Positions 22,942-33,508 of a DNA stretch of 33,783 nucleotides are shown here, one piece after another. A program made the translations under genes and the position numbers. Within the stretch, counting starts at the first letter, position 1, and every line of letters starts with the position of its first letter. Below the pieces are notes generated by a model. The model saw only the letters and a list, made by a program, of their open reading frames with translations. It was not told where the DNA came from and ran no database searches. The DNA is from Alistipes sp. (GTDB taxonomy: Bacteria; Bacteroidota; Bacteroidia; Bacteroidales; Rikenellaceae): the NCBI GenBank assembly GCA_022511295.1, contig JAFLRT010000015.1:1-33783 (forward strand), written 5' to 3'.

Positions 22942-23811
22942 CTACTGCCGCAACTCCTTAAGCCAGCGCAGAAGCAGGTTGTGCCACTCGCTCTGATAGG
23001 GGCAGCGGTCGAAATTCCCGAAACCGTGACCGCCCGAGGGGTAGATTGCCATTGCTGCTCTTACGCCATGACGCTTCAGCGAGGCGTAGTAGAGGGCTGC
23101 ACCGGCCGAAGGCACCACCACGTCGTCATCGCTCAGTATAAGCAGCGTCGGCGGCGTATGCTCTCCGGTACACCTATCCATAGAGTAGCGTCGGCTCTGC
23201 TTCCTGCTGCGTTTGCTGCCCAGAAGGTTGTTGAACGAACCCGAATGTGTCATTGCAGGCTCCGACGATATCACCGGATAAAAGAGTATTGCAAAGTCGG
23301 GAGTATCCTCTCCTCCCATATTCGATGCCGTAGCGGCCAGATGACCTCCCGCCGAGAAACCCATAATGCCTACACGATGCAGCTGCGAATCTTTCGCCTG
23401 CATATCCGCCCGCGCCGTGCGCATAGCCTCGAGTGCATCTTCGAGCGGCACCTCTTTGTGTCCGGCAGGCATGCGATACTTGAGAACGTATGCCGTAATG
23501 CCGTTTTCAGCCAGCCACTGCGCCGGAAGAAAACCCTCATTGTCCATCGACACATAGCCGTAGCCGCCTCCGGGGCAGATAACGACAGCCTCGCCCGTAC
23601 TCTTATCGGGGTCGGCATCGTAGACATAGAGCGCAGCCGATGTTACATTGCCTATATGGTATGGATAATTTTCCGTCTCGCCGTCGGCAAGAGCGTTTGA
23701 GTGGGGTGCGGTGCTGTTGTCCCAAAGTTCTATGGTGCGGTCCTGATGATACTGTGCAAATATGTTTGCCGTCATCAGCAGGCAAACAGCCAGAAAAAGT
23801 GTTTTTTTCAT
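22942..23811 (-). CDS. Exported alpha/beta-hydrolase esterase
   Basis: A 289-aa protein with a cleavable signal peptide (residues 1-20, ending FAQ). The oxyanion loop CPGGGY is at 80-84, the nucleophile S153 is in G-F-S-A-G, an acidic cluster D228-D230 precedes VVVP, and H262 is in GGHGFG; together these give a Ser-Asp-His triad. This is the COG0657/BD-FAE type, common in acetyl- and feruloyl-esterases that act on plant or host glycans; the substrate is not known. The ATG used begins two bases after the leuS stop; upstream frame overlaps leuS and is not needed. A short Arg/Lys-rich stretch (200-208) before the acidic residue is unusual. Probably the last gene of the DPP III-leuS unit. Confidence 0.85.
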   Translation of the reverse strand: MKKTLFLAVCLLMTANIFAQYHQDRTIELWDNSTAPHSNALADGETENYPYHIGNVTSAALYVYDADPDKSTGEAVVICPGGGYGYVSMDNEGFLPAQWLAENGITAYVLKYRMPAGHKEVPLEDALEAMRTARADMQAKDSQLHRVGIMGFSAGGHLAATASNMGGEDTPDFAILFYPVISSEPAMTHSGSFNNLLGSKRSRKQSRRYSMDRCTGEHTPPTLLILSDDDVVVPSAGAALYYASLKRHGVRAAMAIYPSGGHGFGNFDRCPYQSEWHNLLLRWLKELRQ

Positions 23812-23813
23812 AA

Positions 23814-26552
23814 TTATTTCACGATATTTATAATTTTGCCAGGTACGACTATAATCTTCTTCGGCTGCGCACCCTCGAGCCATTTCTGTGCCTCGGGAAG
23901 CGTTACAACGTCGGCCGATATATCGGCTACGGTAGCCGTAATAGGGTATTCGTGCTTGAATCGGGTTTTGCCATTGACCGATACAGGATATTCGAAAGAG
24001 TTCTCCTTGAGCCACCTCTCGTCGCAGACGGGATAGGGGGCATCGCATACCGACCCCTCATGTCCGAGCAGCGACCACAACTCCTCTGCTATGTGCGGCG
24101 CAAATGGCGCTATGAGGAGCGTCAGCGGCTCGACGATGGCTCTCTTGCGGCACTCGCCAAGTTCGTTTAAGCATATCATAAAGGCGGCGACAGAGGTGTT
24201 GAACGAGAAGTTTTCGATATCCTCTCTCACCTTTTTGACAGTCTTGTGCAGCGTTTTCAACTCCTTGTCGGTTGGCTGCTCATCCGTTACGGCGAAATTG
24301 CCCTCACGGTCGAAGAATGTGCGCCAGAACTTGCGCAGGAACTTGTGTACGCCGTCGATACCGTTGGTATCCCAGGGTTTGGACTGCTCTATGGGACCGA
24401 GGAACATCTCGTACATGCGCAGCGTATCGGCACCGTACTGCTCCACTATTCGGTCGGGATTAACCACATTGTACATCGACTTGGACATCTTCTCTATGGC
24501 CCAGCCGCAGACATATTTGCCATCCTCGAGTATGAACTCCGCATCGGCAAACTCGGGACGCCATGCACGGAATGCCTCAAGGTCGAGAAGGTCATTCCTG
24601 ACGATATTTACATCCACGTGTATCTCCTGCGTTTCATACTCATTCTTCAGTCCCAGCGATACGAACTTGTTGGTGCCTACCACGCGGTAGACAAAGTTCG
24701 AGCGGCCCTGAATCATACCCTGGTTTATGAGTTTTTTGAACGGTTCGCTCTCGCATACATACCCCAAATCGTAGAGGAACATATTCCAAAAGCGTGAATA
24801 CATAAGGTGTCCCGTAGCGTGTTCTATACCGCCGACATAGAGGTCTACATTGCGCCAATACTCGTTTGCTTCGCGACCCACAAGCGCCTTGTCGTTGCGG
24901 GCATCCATATAGCGCAGATAGTAGGCCGATGAACCTGCAAACCCGGGCATTGTAGAGGTCTCGTACTGCCAGCCTTCGACACGCGCCAAAGGCGGCTCGC
25001 CCTGCTCCGTAGGGCCGAAGTTCTTTATATCCGGCAACTGCAACGGCAACTGACTCTCGTCCAATGGAACGGCGATACCATCCTCATATCGTATTGGGAA
25101 CGGCTCGCCCCAATATCTCTGACGCGAGAATATGGCGTCGCGCAGACGGTAGTTAACCAACTTCTTGCCCAAGCCCCGCCGCTCAATCTCGGCGAACATC
25201 TCGACAATAGCCTCTTTAACATCCTTGCCGTTGAGAAAATCCGAGTTTATCATCTTGCCCTCCTTGGCGTCATAGGAGGCCTTGCTTATATCGCCGCCCT
25301 CGACAACCGGCACAATATCCAGCCCGAAGTGGCGTGCAAAGGCATAGTCGCGCGAGTCGTGTGCCGGCACAGCCATAATGGCACCCGTGCCGTAGCCCGC
25401 CAGAACATAATCCGAGGCATAGATGGGTATGCGTTTGCCCGTGAAGGGGTTTATGGCATACGAACCGGTGAAGACTCCGCTTACACGTTTGGTATCCGCT
25501 ATGCGTTCACGCTCCGAGCGCTTCTTGGTCTGCTCGATATAGTCGGCCACAGCCTCGCGGCATTCGTCCGTCGTCAAAGAGTCAATCCACTGATGTTCGG
25601 GGGCAATAACCATAAAGGTAACGCCGAAAATCGTGTCGGGACGCGTGGTGAAGACCTCTAACTTGCGGTCGCTGCCCTCGATATCGAAGAATACCTGCGC
25701 ACCCGTCGAGCGTCCTATCCAGTTGCGCTGTATCTCCTTCAGGGAGTCGCTCCACTCAAGGCTCTCAAGACCGTCGAGCATACGCTCGGCGTATGCCGTA
25801 ACACGAAGCAGCCACTGCTTCATACGCTTCTGCTCGACAGGGTAACCGCCTCTCACCGACAGACCGTCCTTCACCTCGTCGTTGGCCAGCACCGTCCCCA
25901 ATGCCGGACACCAGTTTACCAGGGTGTCGGCGCGGAATGCCAGACGGTAGTTCTGCAATATGTTTTCGCGCTGCAACTTGTCGTATGATACCCACTCCTT
26001 GGCCGTGAAATGCAACTGTGCGGTGCAGGCTGCATCTATACCCTCTGTGCCGTGCAGGGCGAAGTGCGCCTCCAACTCCTCTATGGGGCGTGCCTTTTTG
26101 CAGGAGTTGCAGTACCAGTGCGAGAACATCTTCAGGAAGGCCCACTGCGTCCATTTGTAATATTCGGGGTCGCTTGTGCGCACCTCACGACTCCAGTCGA
26201 AACTGAATCCGATTTTGTCGAGTTGCTCGCGGTAGCGTGCTATATTCTGCTCGGTGGTTATGGCAGGGTGCTGTCCCGTCTGAATGGCATACTGCTCGGC
26301 CGGAAGACCGAAGGCATCGTAACCCATAGGATGCAGAACATTGAATCCGCATGAGCGTTTGTATCGCGCGTAGATATCCGAAGCGATGTAACCCAACGGA
26401 TGACCTACATGCAACCCCGCACCCGAAGGGTAGGGAAACATGTCGAGTACGTAAAATTTGGGTCGCGACGGGTCGATATCCACCTTGTATGTATGCTGCT
26501 CACGCCAGCGCTGCTGCCATTTGCTCTCTATATATCTGAAATCGTATTCCAT
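23814..26552 (-). CDS. leuS: Leucyl-tRNA synthetase
   Basis: A 912-aa class Ia synthetase that charges tRNA-Leu. The HIGH motif is H48-V-G-H51 (in [16 protein letters not shown]) and the KMSKS motif is at 688-692. The CP1 editing domain is present (about 230-430) with the [10 protein letters not shown] segment that recognises mischarged amino acids, and WPYGEG-like Bacteroidetes insertions are not seen. The C-terminal anticodon and tail domains are complete. It lies 32 bp after the DPP III gene and 2 bp before the esterase gene. No separate promoter is obvious, so it is likely read from the DPP III promoter. Confidence 0.98.
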   Translation of the reverse strand: MEYDFRYIESKWQQRWREQHTYKVDIDPSRPKFYVLDMFPYPSGAGLHVGHPLGYIASDIYARYKRSCGFNVLHPMGYDAFGLPAEQYAIQTGQHPAITTEQNIARYREQLDKIGFSFDWSREVRTSDPEYYKWTQWAFLKMFSHWYCNSCKKARPIEELEAHFALHGTEGIDAACTAQLHFTAKEWVSYDKLQRENILQNYRLAFRADTLVNWCPALGTVLANDEVKDGLSVRGGYPVEQKRMKQWLLRVTAYAERMLDGLESLEWSDSLKEIQRNWIGRSTGAQVFFDIEGSDRKLEVFTTRPDTIFGVTFMVIAPEHQWIDSLTTDECREAVADYIEQTKKRSERERIADTKRVSGVFTGSYAINPFTGKRIPIYASDYVLAGYGTGAIMAVPAHDSRDYAFARHFGLDIVPVVEGGDISKASYDAKEGKMINSDFLNGKDVKEAIVEMFAEIERRGLGKKLVNYRLRDAIFSRQRYWGEPFPIRYEDGIAVPLDESQLPLQLPDIKNFGPTEQGEPPLARVEGWQYETSTMPGFAGSSAYYLRYMDARNDKALVGREANEYWRNVDLYVGGIEHATGHLMYSRFWNMFLYDLGYVCESEPFKKLINQGMIQGRSNFVYRVVGTNKFVSLGLKNEYETQEIHVDVNIVRNDLLDLEAFRAWRPEFADAEFILEDGKYVCGWAIEKMSKSMYNVVNPDRIVEQYGADTLRMYEMFLGPIEQSKPWDTNGIDGVHKFLRKFWRTFFDREGNFAVTDEQPTDKELKTLHKTVKKVREDIENFSFNTSVAAFMICLNELGECRKRAIVEPLTLLIAPFAPHIAEELWSLLGHEGSVCDAPYPVCDERWLKENSFEYPVSVNGKTRFKHEYPITATVADISADVVTLPEAQKWLEGAQPKKIIVVPGKIINIVK

Positions 26553-26584
26553 AATGCGGTTTGTTCGGGATAGGTTTTTTTATA

Positions 26585-28624
26585 TCAGTTTTTAGATGGC
26601 AGGAACGACCACTCTCTCGAGTATTCGAGCATCTGGCCGGCGTAGTCGTAGTTGTATACAATCTCTACATCCACCACCTTGCCTTTGCGTTTTACAAGAC
26701 GGTAGTCGGGGTTGATGAAGCCGCCGTAAGGCTCGATATTGAGTGCGCCGTAGCGCTCCAGAACCTCATTGTGCAGAACGGGGTCTACCGTTACGCCATA
26801 CCTCTCTACCAGTTCTTTACCGGCCTCATAATCGCCTTCGGACTTTATGCGCTGAACCTCGCGCAGCATCTGCCCGAAGAGTTCGCGCAACTTGTCGAAG
26901 TCGTTTACAACGATATATGTTTTGCCATCCTTTTTCACCCACTCGATTACGTTGTCAGCAAGTCCCTTTTCATAGCACCATTCGGCAATCATCTTGCGGT
27001 TGCGCATATGCGCCTCCTCGACATTCTTGCCCTTCTCGATGCGTGAGAGTTGCGTCATCATACCATTCATTATGTAACTTGCATATTGCGCCTTGGCTAC
27101 GTCGAGCGAGGGTATGAGTCCCAACTCCACCATCTTCGGGTCGCCTAAATAGTATAGACCGAAGAGGTCGGCGCGTGTCTCCTCGAGTGTCGAACTGTAA
27201 CTCTTGAGTTCGTTGCCTTTGGTGCCGGGTGCGAGTTGTCCCGAACCGTGTCCAAGACACTCGTGCAGGTCTGTGTGCAGGTCGTCGCCGAGTTTCCCGT
27301 AACGCTCCAGCCTCTCGCGGTCTTCAGCGCGCAGGACAAACTCCTCAGTGAAACCGTTACCCTCGGCCGCCTTCTTGTAAGCGTATGTTATGTTGTCTAT
27401 CGTTACCGACTTTGAGCCATACTCCTTGCGAATCCAGTCTGCATTGGGCAGGTTTATGCCTATCGGCGTTGAGGGGTAGCAGTCGCCGCCCAGCATGGCA
27501 ACCGTTATAACCTTTGCCGATACGCCTTTGACCTGCTTCTTCTTGAATGCAGGGTCTACGGGTGAGTTATCCTCGAACCACTGTGCATTCTCGGATATGA
27601 TTTGCGTGCGCTTGCAAGCCTCCTCATCACGGAAATTCACATTGGCCTCCCACGAAGCCTTGCGTCCCATAGGGTCGCCGTAATCTTCGATAAAGCCGTT
27701 CACGAAATCGATATTGGATACAGTGTCGCGCACCCACGCTATGTTGTACTCGTCGAAACGGCGCAAATCACCGGTGCGGTAATACTCTATAAGTGAAGAT
27801 ATGATTGATTTCTGCGGCTCCTCGGCTACGCTCTCGGCAAGCTCGAGCCAGCCTGTAATCTGTTCTATTGCGGATGAGTACATACCGCCGACTCTCCATA
27901 CGCGCTCTCTGATAATGCCGTCTTCGCCCTTTGTAAGTTGTGAATTGAGACCGTAGGAGATGGGATGGGGGTCGGAATGGTCTGCCATGTCGTTGTAGAA
28001 CTGCTCGGCTTCGGCCTGCGTAACACCGTCATAGTAGTTTCCTGCCGAGGCTGCAACCATATCTATACCGGCTCTCTGGTCGAGACGCGAAGCATATAGC
28101 TCGGGGTCGAACATTGCCGGAAGTATTGCAGCTTTCAGCTCCTCAACCGTGCCGAAGTCGAGGGGCAGCGATGATACCGGAACAGAATCCATAGCCGCCT
28201 CGAACCATGCCTGTGTAAATTCGGGTGTGAACTTGTCGTTGGAGTAGTGGTGGTGTATGCCGTTTGCAAACCATACCTTTTTCAGATACTTCTCGAATGC
28301 TCGCCACTCGTCCGATTTCTTGTCGCCCTTGTAGTTTACATATACGGCCTCGAGGGTGCGGCGTATGGGGAGGTTGTATTTGAAATTCTGGTCGAAGAGT
28401 ATATCCCGTCCGCACTTTGCCGCCTGCGACAGATAGTATGCGAGCAGTTTCTCTTGCAGCGGCAACTCTTCGAATCCCGGCACGGTGTAACGTATAACCT
28501 TGATATCGTCGAAGCGGTCTACCACCCAGGGATGTTTGTCCTCTTTACCTTTGCCGTAGGATGCTGTGGAAACTGATGTAACAGCCATAATTGTCATAAC
28601 AGATAGTATAAAAAAGCGTTTCAT
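26585..28624 (-). CDS. Dipeptidyl peptidase III (M49), exported
   Basis: A 679-aa zinc peptidase that releases dipeptides from oligopeptide N-termini. The zinc motif is H454-E-C-L-G-H459, and the second motif is E481-E-T-R-A-D486. The six-residue HECLGH form (in place of HELLGH) is that of Bacteroides DPP III. A signal sequence (MKRFFILSVMTIMAVTSVSTAS) points to the periplasm or to lipoprotein-free export. The ATG at 28624 is the first ATG; the frame to 28654 needs TTG and would overlap the likely -7 element. The divergent panC operon starts 111 bp away. Confidence 0.94.
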   Translation of the reverse strand: MKRFFILSVMTIMAVTSVSTASYGKGKEDKHPWVVDRFDDIKVIRYTVPGFEELPLQEKLLAYYLSQAAKCGRDILFDQNFKYNLPIRRTLEAVYVNYKGDKKSDEWRAFEKYLKKVWFANGIHHHYSNDKFTPEFTQAWFEAAMDSVPVSSLPLDFGTVEELKAAILPAMFDPELYASRLDQRAGIDMVAASAGNYYDGVTQAEAEQFYNDMADHSDPHPISYGLNSQLTKGEDGIIRERVWRVGGMYSSAIEQITGWLELAESVAEEPQKSIISSLIEYYRTGDLRRFDEYNIAWVRDTVSNIDFVNGFIEDYGDPMGRKASWEANVNFRDEEACKRTQIISENAQWFEDNSPVDPAFKKKQVKGVSAKVITVAMLGGDCYPSTPIGINLPNADWIRKEYGSKSVTIDNITYAYKKAAEGNGFTEEFVLRAEDRERLERYGKLGDDLHTDLHECLGHGSGQLAPGTKGNELKSYSSTLEETRADLFGLYYLGDPKMVELGLIPSLDVAKAQYASYIMNGMMTQLSRIEKGKNVEEAHMRNRKMIAEWCYEKGLADNVIEWVKKDGKTYIVVNDFDKLRELFGQMLREVQRIKSEGDYEAGKELVERYGVTVDPVLHNEVLERYGALNIEPYGGFINPDYRLVKRKGKVVDVEIVYNYDYAGQMLEYSREWSFLPSKN

Positions 28625-28651
28625 CTTCTTATATTGAGTTTGATTTACGTG

Positions 28652-28659
28652 CAAAATTA
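28652..28659 (-). promoter_or_regulatory. Putative -7 element of the DPP III-leuS unit
   Basis: On the minus strand TAATTTTG, a full TAnnTTTG match 27 bp before the ATG. The -33 region is not convincing. Confidence 0.5.
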
Positions 28660-28700
28660 CAAAAAATCCCGAAAGCAGGCATACGTATCGAATAATTATA

Positions 28701-28708
28701 TAACTTTG
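28701..28708 (+). promoter_or_regulatory. Putative -7 element of the panC operon
   Basis: TAACTTTG, a full TAnnTTTG match 27 bp before the panC ATG. No clear TTTG about 19 bp upstream. Confidence 0.5.
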
Positions 28709-28735
28709 CCGTGCGTTTTATTACTCAAAACAGTG

Positions 28736-29572
28736 ATGAAAATTGTTAAAACGGTCAGTCAGCTGCACTCTGCGCTTGCCGGATTGCAAGGTGGAAGCAT
28801 AGGATTCGTTCCCACGATGGGGGCTTTGCACGAGGGGCATCTGTCTCTTGTTAAGCGTGCTATCAAGGAGTGTGCCGCATGTGTGGTGAGTGTATTTGTA
28901 AACCCCACACAGTTCAATGATAAAAACGACCTCAAAAACTATCCCCGCACGCCTGAAGCCGATGCCGCCATGCTCGAAAAGGCCGGTGTAGACATCGTCT
29001 TTATGCCTGCTGTTGAGGATATATACCCCGAGCCTGATACGCGTCAGTTCGACTTCGGGGTTATCGACAAGGTTATGGAGGGTGCGACGCGCCCGGGGCA
29101 TTTCAACGGTGTGGCGCAGGTCGTAAGCCGCCTCTTCGCCCTCGTGCAGCCCGACAAAGCATATTTCGGCGAGAAAGATTTTCAGCAGATAGCCGTGATA
29201 AAGGCTATGGTTGCGCAGTTGGGACTTGAGGTGGAGATTGTCGAGTGTCCTATCGTGAGGGGCGCCGACGGTCTGGCGCTTTCGTCGCGCAATGCACTTC
29301 TCGATGAGGCTCACCGTGCCGCAGCACCGCATATTTATGAGGTGCTTGCCGCTGCTGCGAAACTCACATCGCAACTCTCGCCCACAGAGTTGGAAGACCG
29401 TGTTGTGTCCGAGATTGAAAAGAACCCGCTGCTGAAGGTGATATACTTCTATGCTGTGGATGCGGCGACGATGCAGCGTGTGGAGAGGTGGGACGATGCA
29501 GCGCACATACAGGGTTGTGTGGCTGTGCAGGCAGGTGCCATAAGATTGATAGACAATATAAAACTTAAATAA
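28736..29572 (+). CDS. panC: Pantothenate synthetase
   Basis: A 278-aa enzyme joining pantoate and beta-alanine with ATP. The class I nucleotidyltransferase motif is H32-E-G-H35 in VPTMGALHEGHLSLVK. Further hallmarks are FVNPTQFNDKNDLKNYPRT, GATRPGHFNGVAQVVSRLF, YFGEKDFQQ and the KMSKS-like LSSRN. The ATG at 28736 places the catalytic domain at the normal position; upstream frame to 28634 needs TTG. Followed after 33 bp by panD, which makes its beta-alanine substrate. Confidence 0.97.
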   Translation: MKIVKTVSQLHSALAGLQGGSIGFVPTMGALHEGHLSLVKRAIKECAACVVSVFVNPTQFNDKNDLKNYPRTPEADAAMLEKAGVDIVFMPAVEDIYPEPDTRQFDFGVIDKVMEGATRPGHFNGVAQVVSRLFALVQPDKAYFGEKDFQQIAVIKAMVAQLGLEVEIVECPIVRGADGLALSSRNALLDEAHRAAAPHIYEVLAAAAKLTSQLSPTELEDRVVSEIEKNPLLKVIYFYAVDAATMQRVERWDDAAHIQGCVAVQAGAIRLIDNIKLK

Positions 29573-29605
29573 ACGGCTGCGCCGAAAACTGAAGAAATAG
29601 AGGTC

Positions 29606-29959
29606 ATGCAGATAGAAGTTCTTAAATCGAAGATTCACCGCGTGAAGGTTACCGAGGCCAATGTAGACTATGTTGGCAGTATAACAGTCGATGAGGCACT
29701 CCTGGAGGCTGCCGGAATGATAGCCGGCGAGAAGGTTCAGGTGCTGAATGTTACCAATGGCGAGCGTCTTGAAACATATATTATAAAAGGAGAGAGGGAT
29801 AGCGGTGTGGTATGTCTCAACGGTGCTGCGGCGCACAAGGCTTCGGTGGGCGACGTTATCATCATCGTATCGTATGCGCTGCTCGACTTTGAGGAGGCCA
29901 AAACCTTCAAGCCGTCGGTAATATTCCCCGATACGGCTACCAATAGGCTTGTAAAATAG
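29606..29959 (+). CDS. panD: Aspartate 1-decarboxylase
   Basis: A 117-aa pyruvoyl enzyme that makes beta-alanine for PanC. The self-cleavage site G24-S25 (DYVGSIT) is at the same position as in E. coli PanD. The later catalytic and packing motifs [12 protein letters not shown] and [20 protein letters not shown] are intact. No separate maturation factor (PanZ) is present here. It lies between panC and the DUF456 gene. Confidence 0.97.
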   Translation: MQIEVLKSKIHRVKVTEANVDYVGSITVDEALLEAAGMIAGEKVQVLNVTNGERLETYIIKGERDSGVVCLNGAAAHKASVGDVIIIVSYALLDFEEAKTFKPSVIFPDTATNRLVK

Positions 29960-29971
29960 CACTTTCCGCTT

Positions 29972-30463
29972 ATGGACCTGCTGTTGTCGATATTTGCAGT
30001 CATACTGGGTGCAGCGGGTATTGTCGGGAGTTTCGTTCCGGTGCTGCCTGGTGTGATTCTGGGCTATGCCGGCATCCTGTGCGCATTTTTTCGTGAAGGG
30101 TCGTCGCTCTCGCTGACGGCTGTGCTGCTGTGGCTTGCGGTGGCTGTTATCGTTACGGCAGCAGACTATCTCCTTCCCGGGTATATGACCAAACTCTTCG
30201 GCGGCAGCCGCGCGGCAACTGTCGGCGCTACCGTCGGACTTATTGCCGGAATGCTGTTTACGCCTGTGGGGATGATTCTCGGCTCGTTTATCGGCGCCGT
30301 CGCGGGCGAGATGCTTAATGTCCGTGATTTCAACCGTGCGCTTAAAGCCGGATGCGGCTCATTCCTGTCGTTTATCGTCGGCACGGGCTTAAAGTTTATG
30401 GCAACGACAGGTATGTTTATCCAAATATGTTTTGACTTCGCAGCATGGGTGGCTTCCGTCTGA
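29972..30463 (+). CDS. DUF456 membrane protein
   Basis: A 163-aa protein with four or five hydrophobic segments (about 2-38, 46-66, 82-112, 130-150). It shows the DUF456 pattern: a Gly/Pro-rich repeat GSFVPVLPGVILGYAGIL at the N-terminus, ADYLLPGYMTKLFGGSRAATVGATVG in the middle, and a later GMILGSFIGAVAGEML. The function is not known. It starts 12 bp after panD and ends 36 bp before the M16 peptidase gene, so it is co-transcribed with both. Confidence 0.9.
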   Translation: MDLLLSIFAVILGAAGIVGSFVPVLPGVILGYAGILCAFFREGSSLSLTAVLLWLAVAVIVTAADYLLPGYMTKLFGGSRAATVGATVGLIAGMLFTPVGMILGSFIGAVAGEMLNVRDFNRALKAGCGSFLSFIVGTGLKFMATTGMFIQICFDFAAWVASV

Positions 30464-30499
30464 AAGGTCGTCGCTTCGCACGAAAATCCATAAAATAGT

Positions 30500-33442
30500 A
30501 TGAAGAGATTGTTAAGTTTTGCAACACTCCTCGCAGCGATGATTGTTGCATCGGGTTCTGCCACCGCTTCGGTATCGGAGCATGGAAACGGAACTGTTGT
30601 GAGCGCTCCTGTCGAAAATGACCCGCTGGAGACGAAAATATGTACGCTGGAAAACGGACTTAAGGTCTATATGACCGTGAACCGTGAGACCCCGCGCATA
30701 CAGACCGTCATTGCGGTGAGGGTTGGCGCAAAGAACGACCCCGCTGAGACGACGGGTCTGGCTCACTACTTCGAGCATCTTATGTTTAAGGGTACGGAGA
30801 GGTTCGGTACGCAGGACTATGCTGCCGAGAAACCGCTGTTGGACGAGATAGAACGTCTGTTCGAGGTGTACCGTCAGACGACAGATCCCTCGGAGCGCAA
30901 GGCTCTCTATGCCGTTATAGACAGCGTGTCGAATGAGGCGTCGAAGATAGCCATACCCAACGAGTATGACAAACTTATGGCAGCCATAGGGTCCGAAGGC
31001 TCCAATGCATGGACCTCGTATGACGAGACGTGCTATACGGAGAATATACCGTCGAATCAACTTGAGAACTGGGCGAAGATTCAGTCCGACCGCTTTGCCC
31101 ATCCCGTGCTTCGCGGATTCCATACCGAACTTGAGACGGTCTACGAGGAGTATAATATGTCCCTTACGCGCGATATGGGCAAGGCATTCGAAAAACTGGA
31201 TGCGCTGCTCTATCCTACGCATCCAAGCGGTCAGCACTCGGTACTCGGTTATCAGGAGCATCTTAAAAATCCATCCATAACCAATATCAAAAACTACTTC
31301 AAGACCTATTATGTCCCTAATAATATGGCGATATGTATGTCCGGCGATTTCGACCCTGACGAGGCGATGGAGATTATAGAGAGATACTTCGGTCCGCTTG
31401 TTCCCAACGACAATCTGCCCGTGTTCTCATTCGAGCCTGCAAAGCCTCTCACGGCGCCTGTCGAGGCAGAGGTTATGGGCAACGAAAGCGATTTCGTATG
31501 GATGGGCTGGCGTACGGACAGCGCGTTGAGTGCGGATGCCGAACTATATGAGATAGTGTCGCTGATACTGCAGAATGACAAATGCGGTCTTCTGGATACC
31601 GATTTGAACAATACGCAGAGGGTTCTGGCAAGTTTTGCCTTCAGCGAGCGGACGCCCGATGTGGGTTCGATTGTCGTTGGCGGCTTCCCCAAGGATGGAC
31701 AGTCGCTCGAGGATGTGCGCAATCTTCTTCTGTCGGAGGTGGCGAAACTGCGTCGCGGCGAGTTCGACGAATCGCTGCTGGTCTCTGTGGTGGCGAATAA
31801 GAAGCGCGATATGATGCGCGAACTGGAGGATAACGAACAGCGCGTGCAGATGTATATCAACTCCTTCATCAACGGCACCTCGTGGGCGGATGAGGTGGCC
31901 TCGCTCGACCGTATGTCCAAAATCACGAAGGAGGATATCGTTGCGTGGGCGTGCGAGAATCTGCGCGATGACAACTATGCAATAGTCTATAAGCGTCAGG
32001 GCGAGGATAAAAACCAGAAGAAGATAGAGAAGCCGCATATCACCCCTATCGCCACCAACCGCGATGCCGTGAGCGACTTCCTCACCGAGGTTCGGAATAC
32101 GCCTGTCAAACCTGTCGCACCCCGCTTCGTGGACTTCGACCGCGATATGTCGAAAGACACTATGGCAAACGGCACGGAGGTGCTGTACAAGCAGAACGAG
32201 AACAACGGCCTCTTTACACTCACCTATCTCTATCAGTTGGGAGAGAAAGACCCTGTTCTGGAGTTCGCCTCCGGCTATTTCGACCTGCTCGGCACGTCCG
32301 ACAAGCCGCTTGACGAGATACAGCGCGAGTTCTACGACCTGGCGTGCGACTTCAGCATTACCGTTACGGACCATCGCGCGTATGTAACCATATCGGGACT
32401 TGGCGAGAATATGGAGCGGGCGCTGGCTCTTGCTGAGGAGTATATGAATAATGTCGAGGGCGATGACGCCGTACTCGCGGAACTTAAGTACGATACCTTC
32501 AAGGAGCGCCGCGACAATAAACTCAGCCAGAGAGCCAATTTCAGCGCTCTTATGCGATATGTTACATACGGCGGAGAGTATGTAAAGAGATATACACTCT
32601 CCAATAAGGCTCTCGCGGCTCTTACGAGCGATGAACTTGTAGGTAAAATCAAGTCGCTGACGGGTATGAAACACCGTGTGCTTTACTACGGACCTCTCCC
32701 GCTCGACACCCTTGTAACAAAACTCGATGCGAACCATAACAGTACCTCGGCTGTTTCGGATGCTTGTCCTCACCGCAAGGCGGCTGTCATGCAGAACGTC
32801 GATGAAAACAGAGTAGTGCTGGCACAGTACGATGCAAAGCAGATATACTACTCTCAATACTCGAAAAATGCCGGCGATGCGGAGTTTTCGACAGGAAATG
32901 ACGCTATTGTGATGCTCTATAATACCTATTTCGGCGGCGGTATGAATGCAATCGTCTTCCAGGAGATGCGCGAGGCTCGCGGCTTGGCATATACGGCCCG
33001 CGCGTCATACGACGAAGGACGTTTTCCGGAACAGGGCTATAACTTCAACGCCTTTATAGCAACGCAGAACGATAAGACACGCCAGGCTGTTGAGGCATTC
33101 GAGGAGATTATCGAGAATATGCCTCTGTCGCAGACTGCATTCGATATAGCCCTTCAGTCGGCTCTCTCATCTGTCGAGACATCGCGCACAACACGCGAAA
33201 ATGTGCTGTGGACGTACATTTTTAACGAGGAGTTCGGTATCGACGGCGACCGTAATGAACTTGTATATGAGGCTCTTAAAACGCTTACGCTGGATGATGT
33301 GGCTGCATTTCAACAGCAGCGCATCAAGGGTCGCAAGTATGTATATGCCATACTTGGCGACAGAAAGGATATAGATAAAAAGTTCCTTCGCTCGATAGGT
33401 CGTATTAGAAAGGTGTCGCAGAGAGATATCTTCGGATATTGA
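30500..33442 (+). CDS. Exported M16 family zinc peptidase (two-lobed)
   Basis: A 980-aa protein. The signal peptide ends near residue 24 (SATAS). The N-terminal lobe has the inverted zinc motif H89-x-x-E92-H93 (GLAHYFEHLMFKG), with a downstream acidic segment ELETVYEEYNMS supplying the third ligand. About 60 extra residues lie between the two, as is common in Bacteroidetes M16 proteins. The C-terminal lobe (about 540-980) carries the inactive partner with YNTYFGGGMNAIVFQEMREARGLAYTARASYDEG. Such peptidases form clamshell chambers that cleave oligopeptides, here probably in the periplasm. Last gene of the panC operon, followed 29 bp later by a terminator. Confidence 0.95.
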   Translation: MKRLLSFATLLAAMIVASGSATASVSEHGNGTVVSAPVENDPLETKICTLENGLKVYMTVNRETPRIQTVIAVRVGAKNDPAETTGLAHYFEHLMFKGTERFGTQDYAAEKPLLDEIERLFEVYRQTTDPSERKALYAVIDSVSNEASKIAIPNEYDKLMAAIGSEGSNAWTSYDETCYTENIPSNQLENWAKIQSDRFAHPVLRGFHTELETVYEEYNMSLTRDMGKAFEKLDALLYPTHPSGQHSVLGYQEHLKNPSITNIKNYFKTYYVPNNMAICMSGDFDPDEAMEIIERYFGPLVPNDNLPVFSFEPAKPLTAPVEAEVMGNESDFVWMGWRTDSALSADAELYEIVSLILQNDKCGLLDTDLNNTQRVLASFAFSERTPDVGSIVVGGFPKDGQSLEDVRNLLLSEVAKLRRGEFDESLLVSVVANKKRDMMRELEDNEQRVQMYINSFINGTSWADEVASLDRMSKITKEDIVAWACENLRDDNYAIVYKRQGEDKNQKKIEKPHITPIATNRDAVSDFLTEVRNTPVKPVAPRFVDFDRDMSKDTMANGTEVLYKQNENNGLFTLTYLYQLGEKDPVLEFASGYFDLLGTSDKPLDEIQREFYDLACDFSITVTDHRAYVTISGLGENMERALALAEEYMNNVEGDDAVLAELKYDTFKERRDNKLSQRANFSALMRYVTYGGEYVKRYTLSNKALAALTSDELVGKIKSLTGMKHRVLYYGPLPLDTLVTKLDANHNSTSAVSDACPHRKAAVMQNVDENRVVLAQYDAKQIYYSQYSKNAGDAEFSTGNDAIVMLYNTYFGGGMNAIVFQEMREARGLAYTARASYDEGRFPEQGYNFNAFIATQNDKTRQAVEAFEEIIENMPLSQTAFDIALQSALSSVETSRTTRENVLWTYIFNEEFGIDGDRNELVYEALKTLTLDDVAAFQQQRIKGRKYVYAILGDRKDIDKKFLRSIGRIRKVSQRDIFGY

Positions 33443-33470
33443 TTGCCGATATAGGCTTTGACGTTTCTCG

Positions 33471-33508
33471 CGGGTGTATCTGAAAAGATGCACCCGTATG
33501 TTTTTTTT
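33471..33508 (+). terminator. Terminator of the panC-M16 operon
   Basis: A 10-bp stem with one G-U pair (33471-33480 with 33487-33496), loop tgaaaa, then eight T at 33501-33508. Confidence 0.9.

Noticed and set aside
22881..22950. CRISPR-like array
   Set aside because: The 14-bp units are directly joined with no spacers, and no cas gene is present.
23812..24048. N-terminal extension of the esterase into leuS
   Set aside because: It would overlap leuS by more than 230 bp and bury the signal peptide; the ATG at 23811 gives a proper signal sequence.
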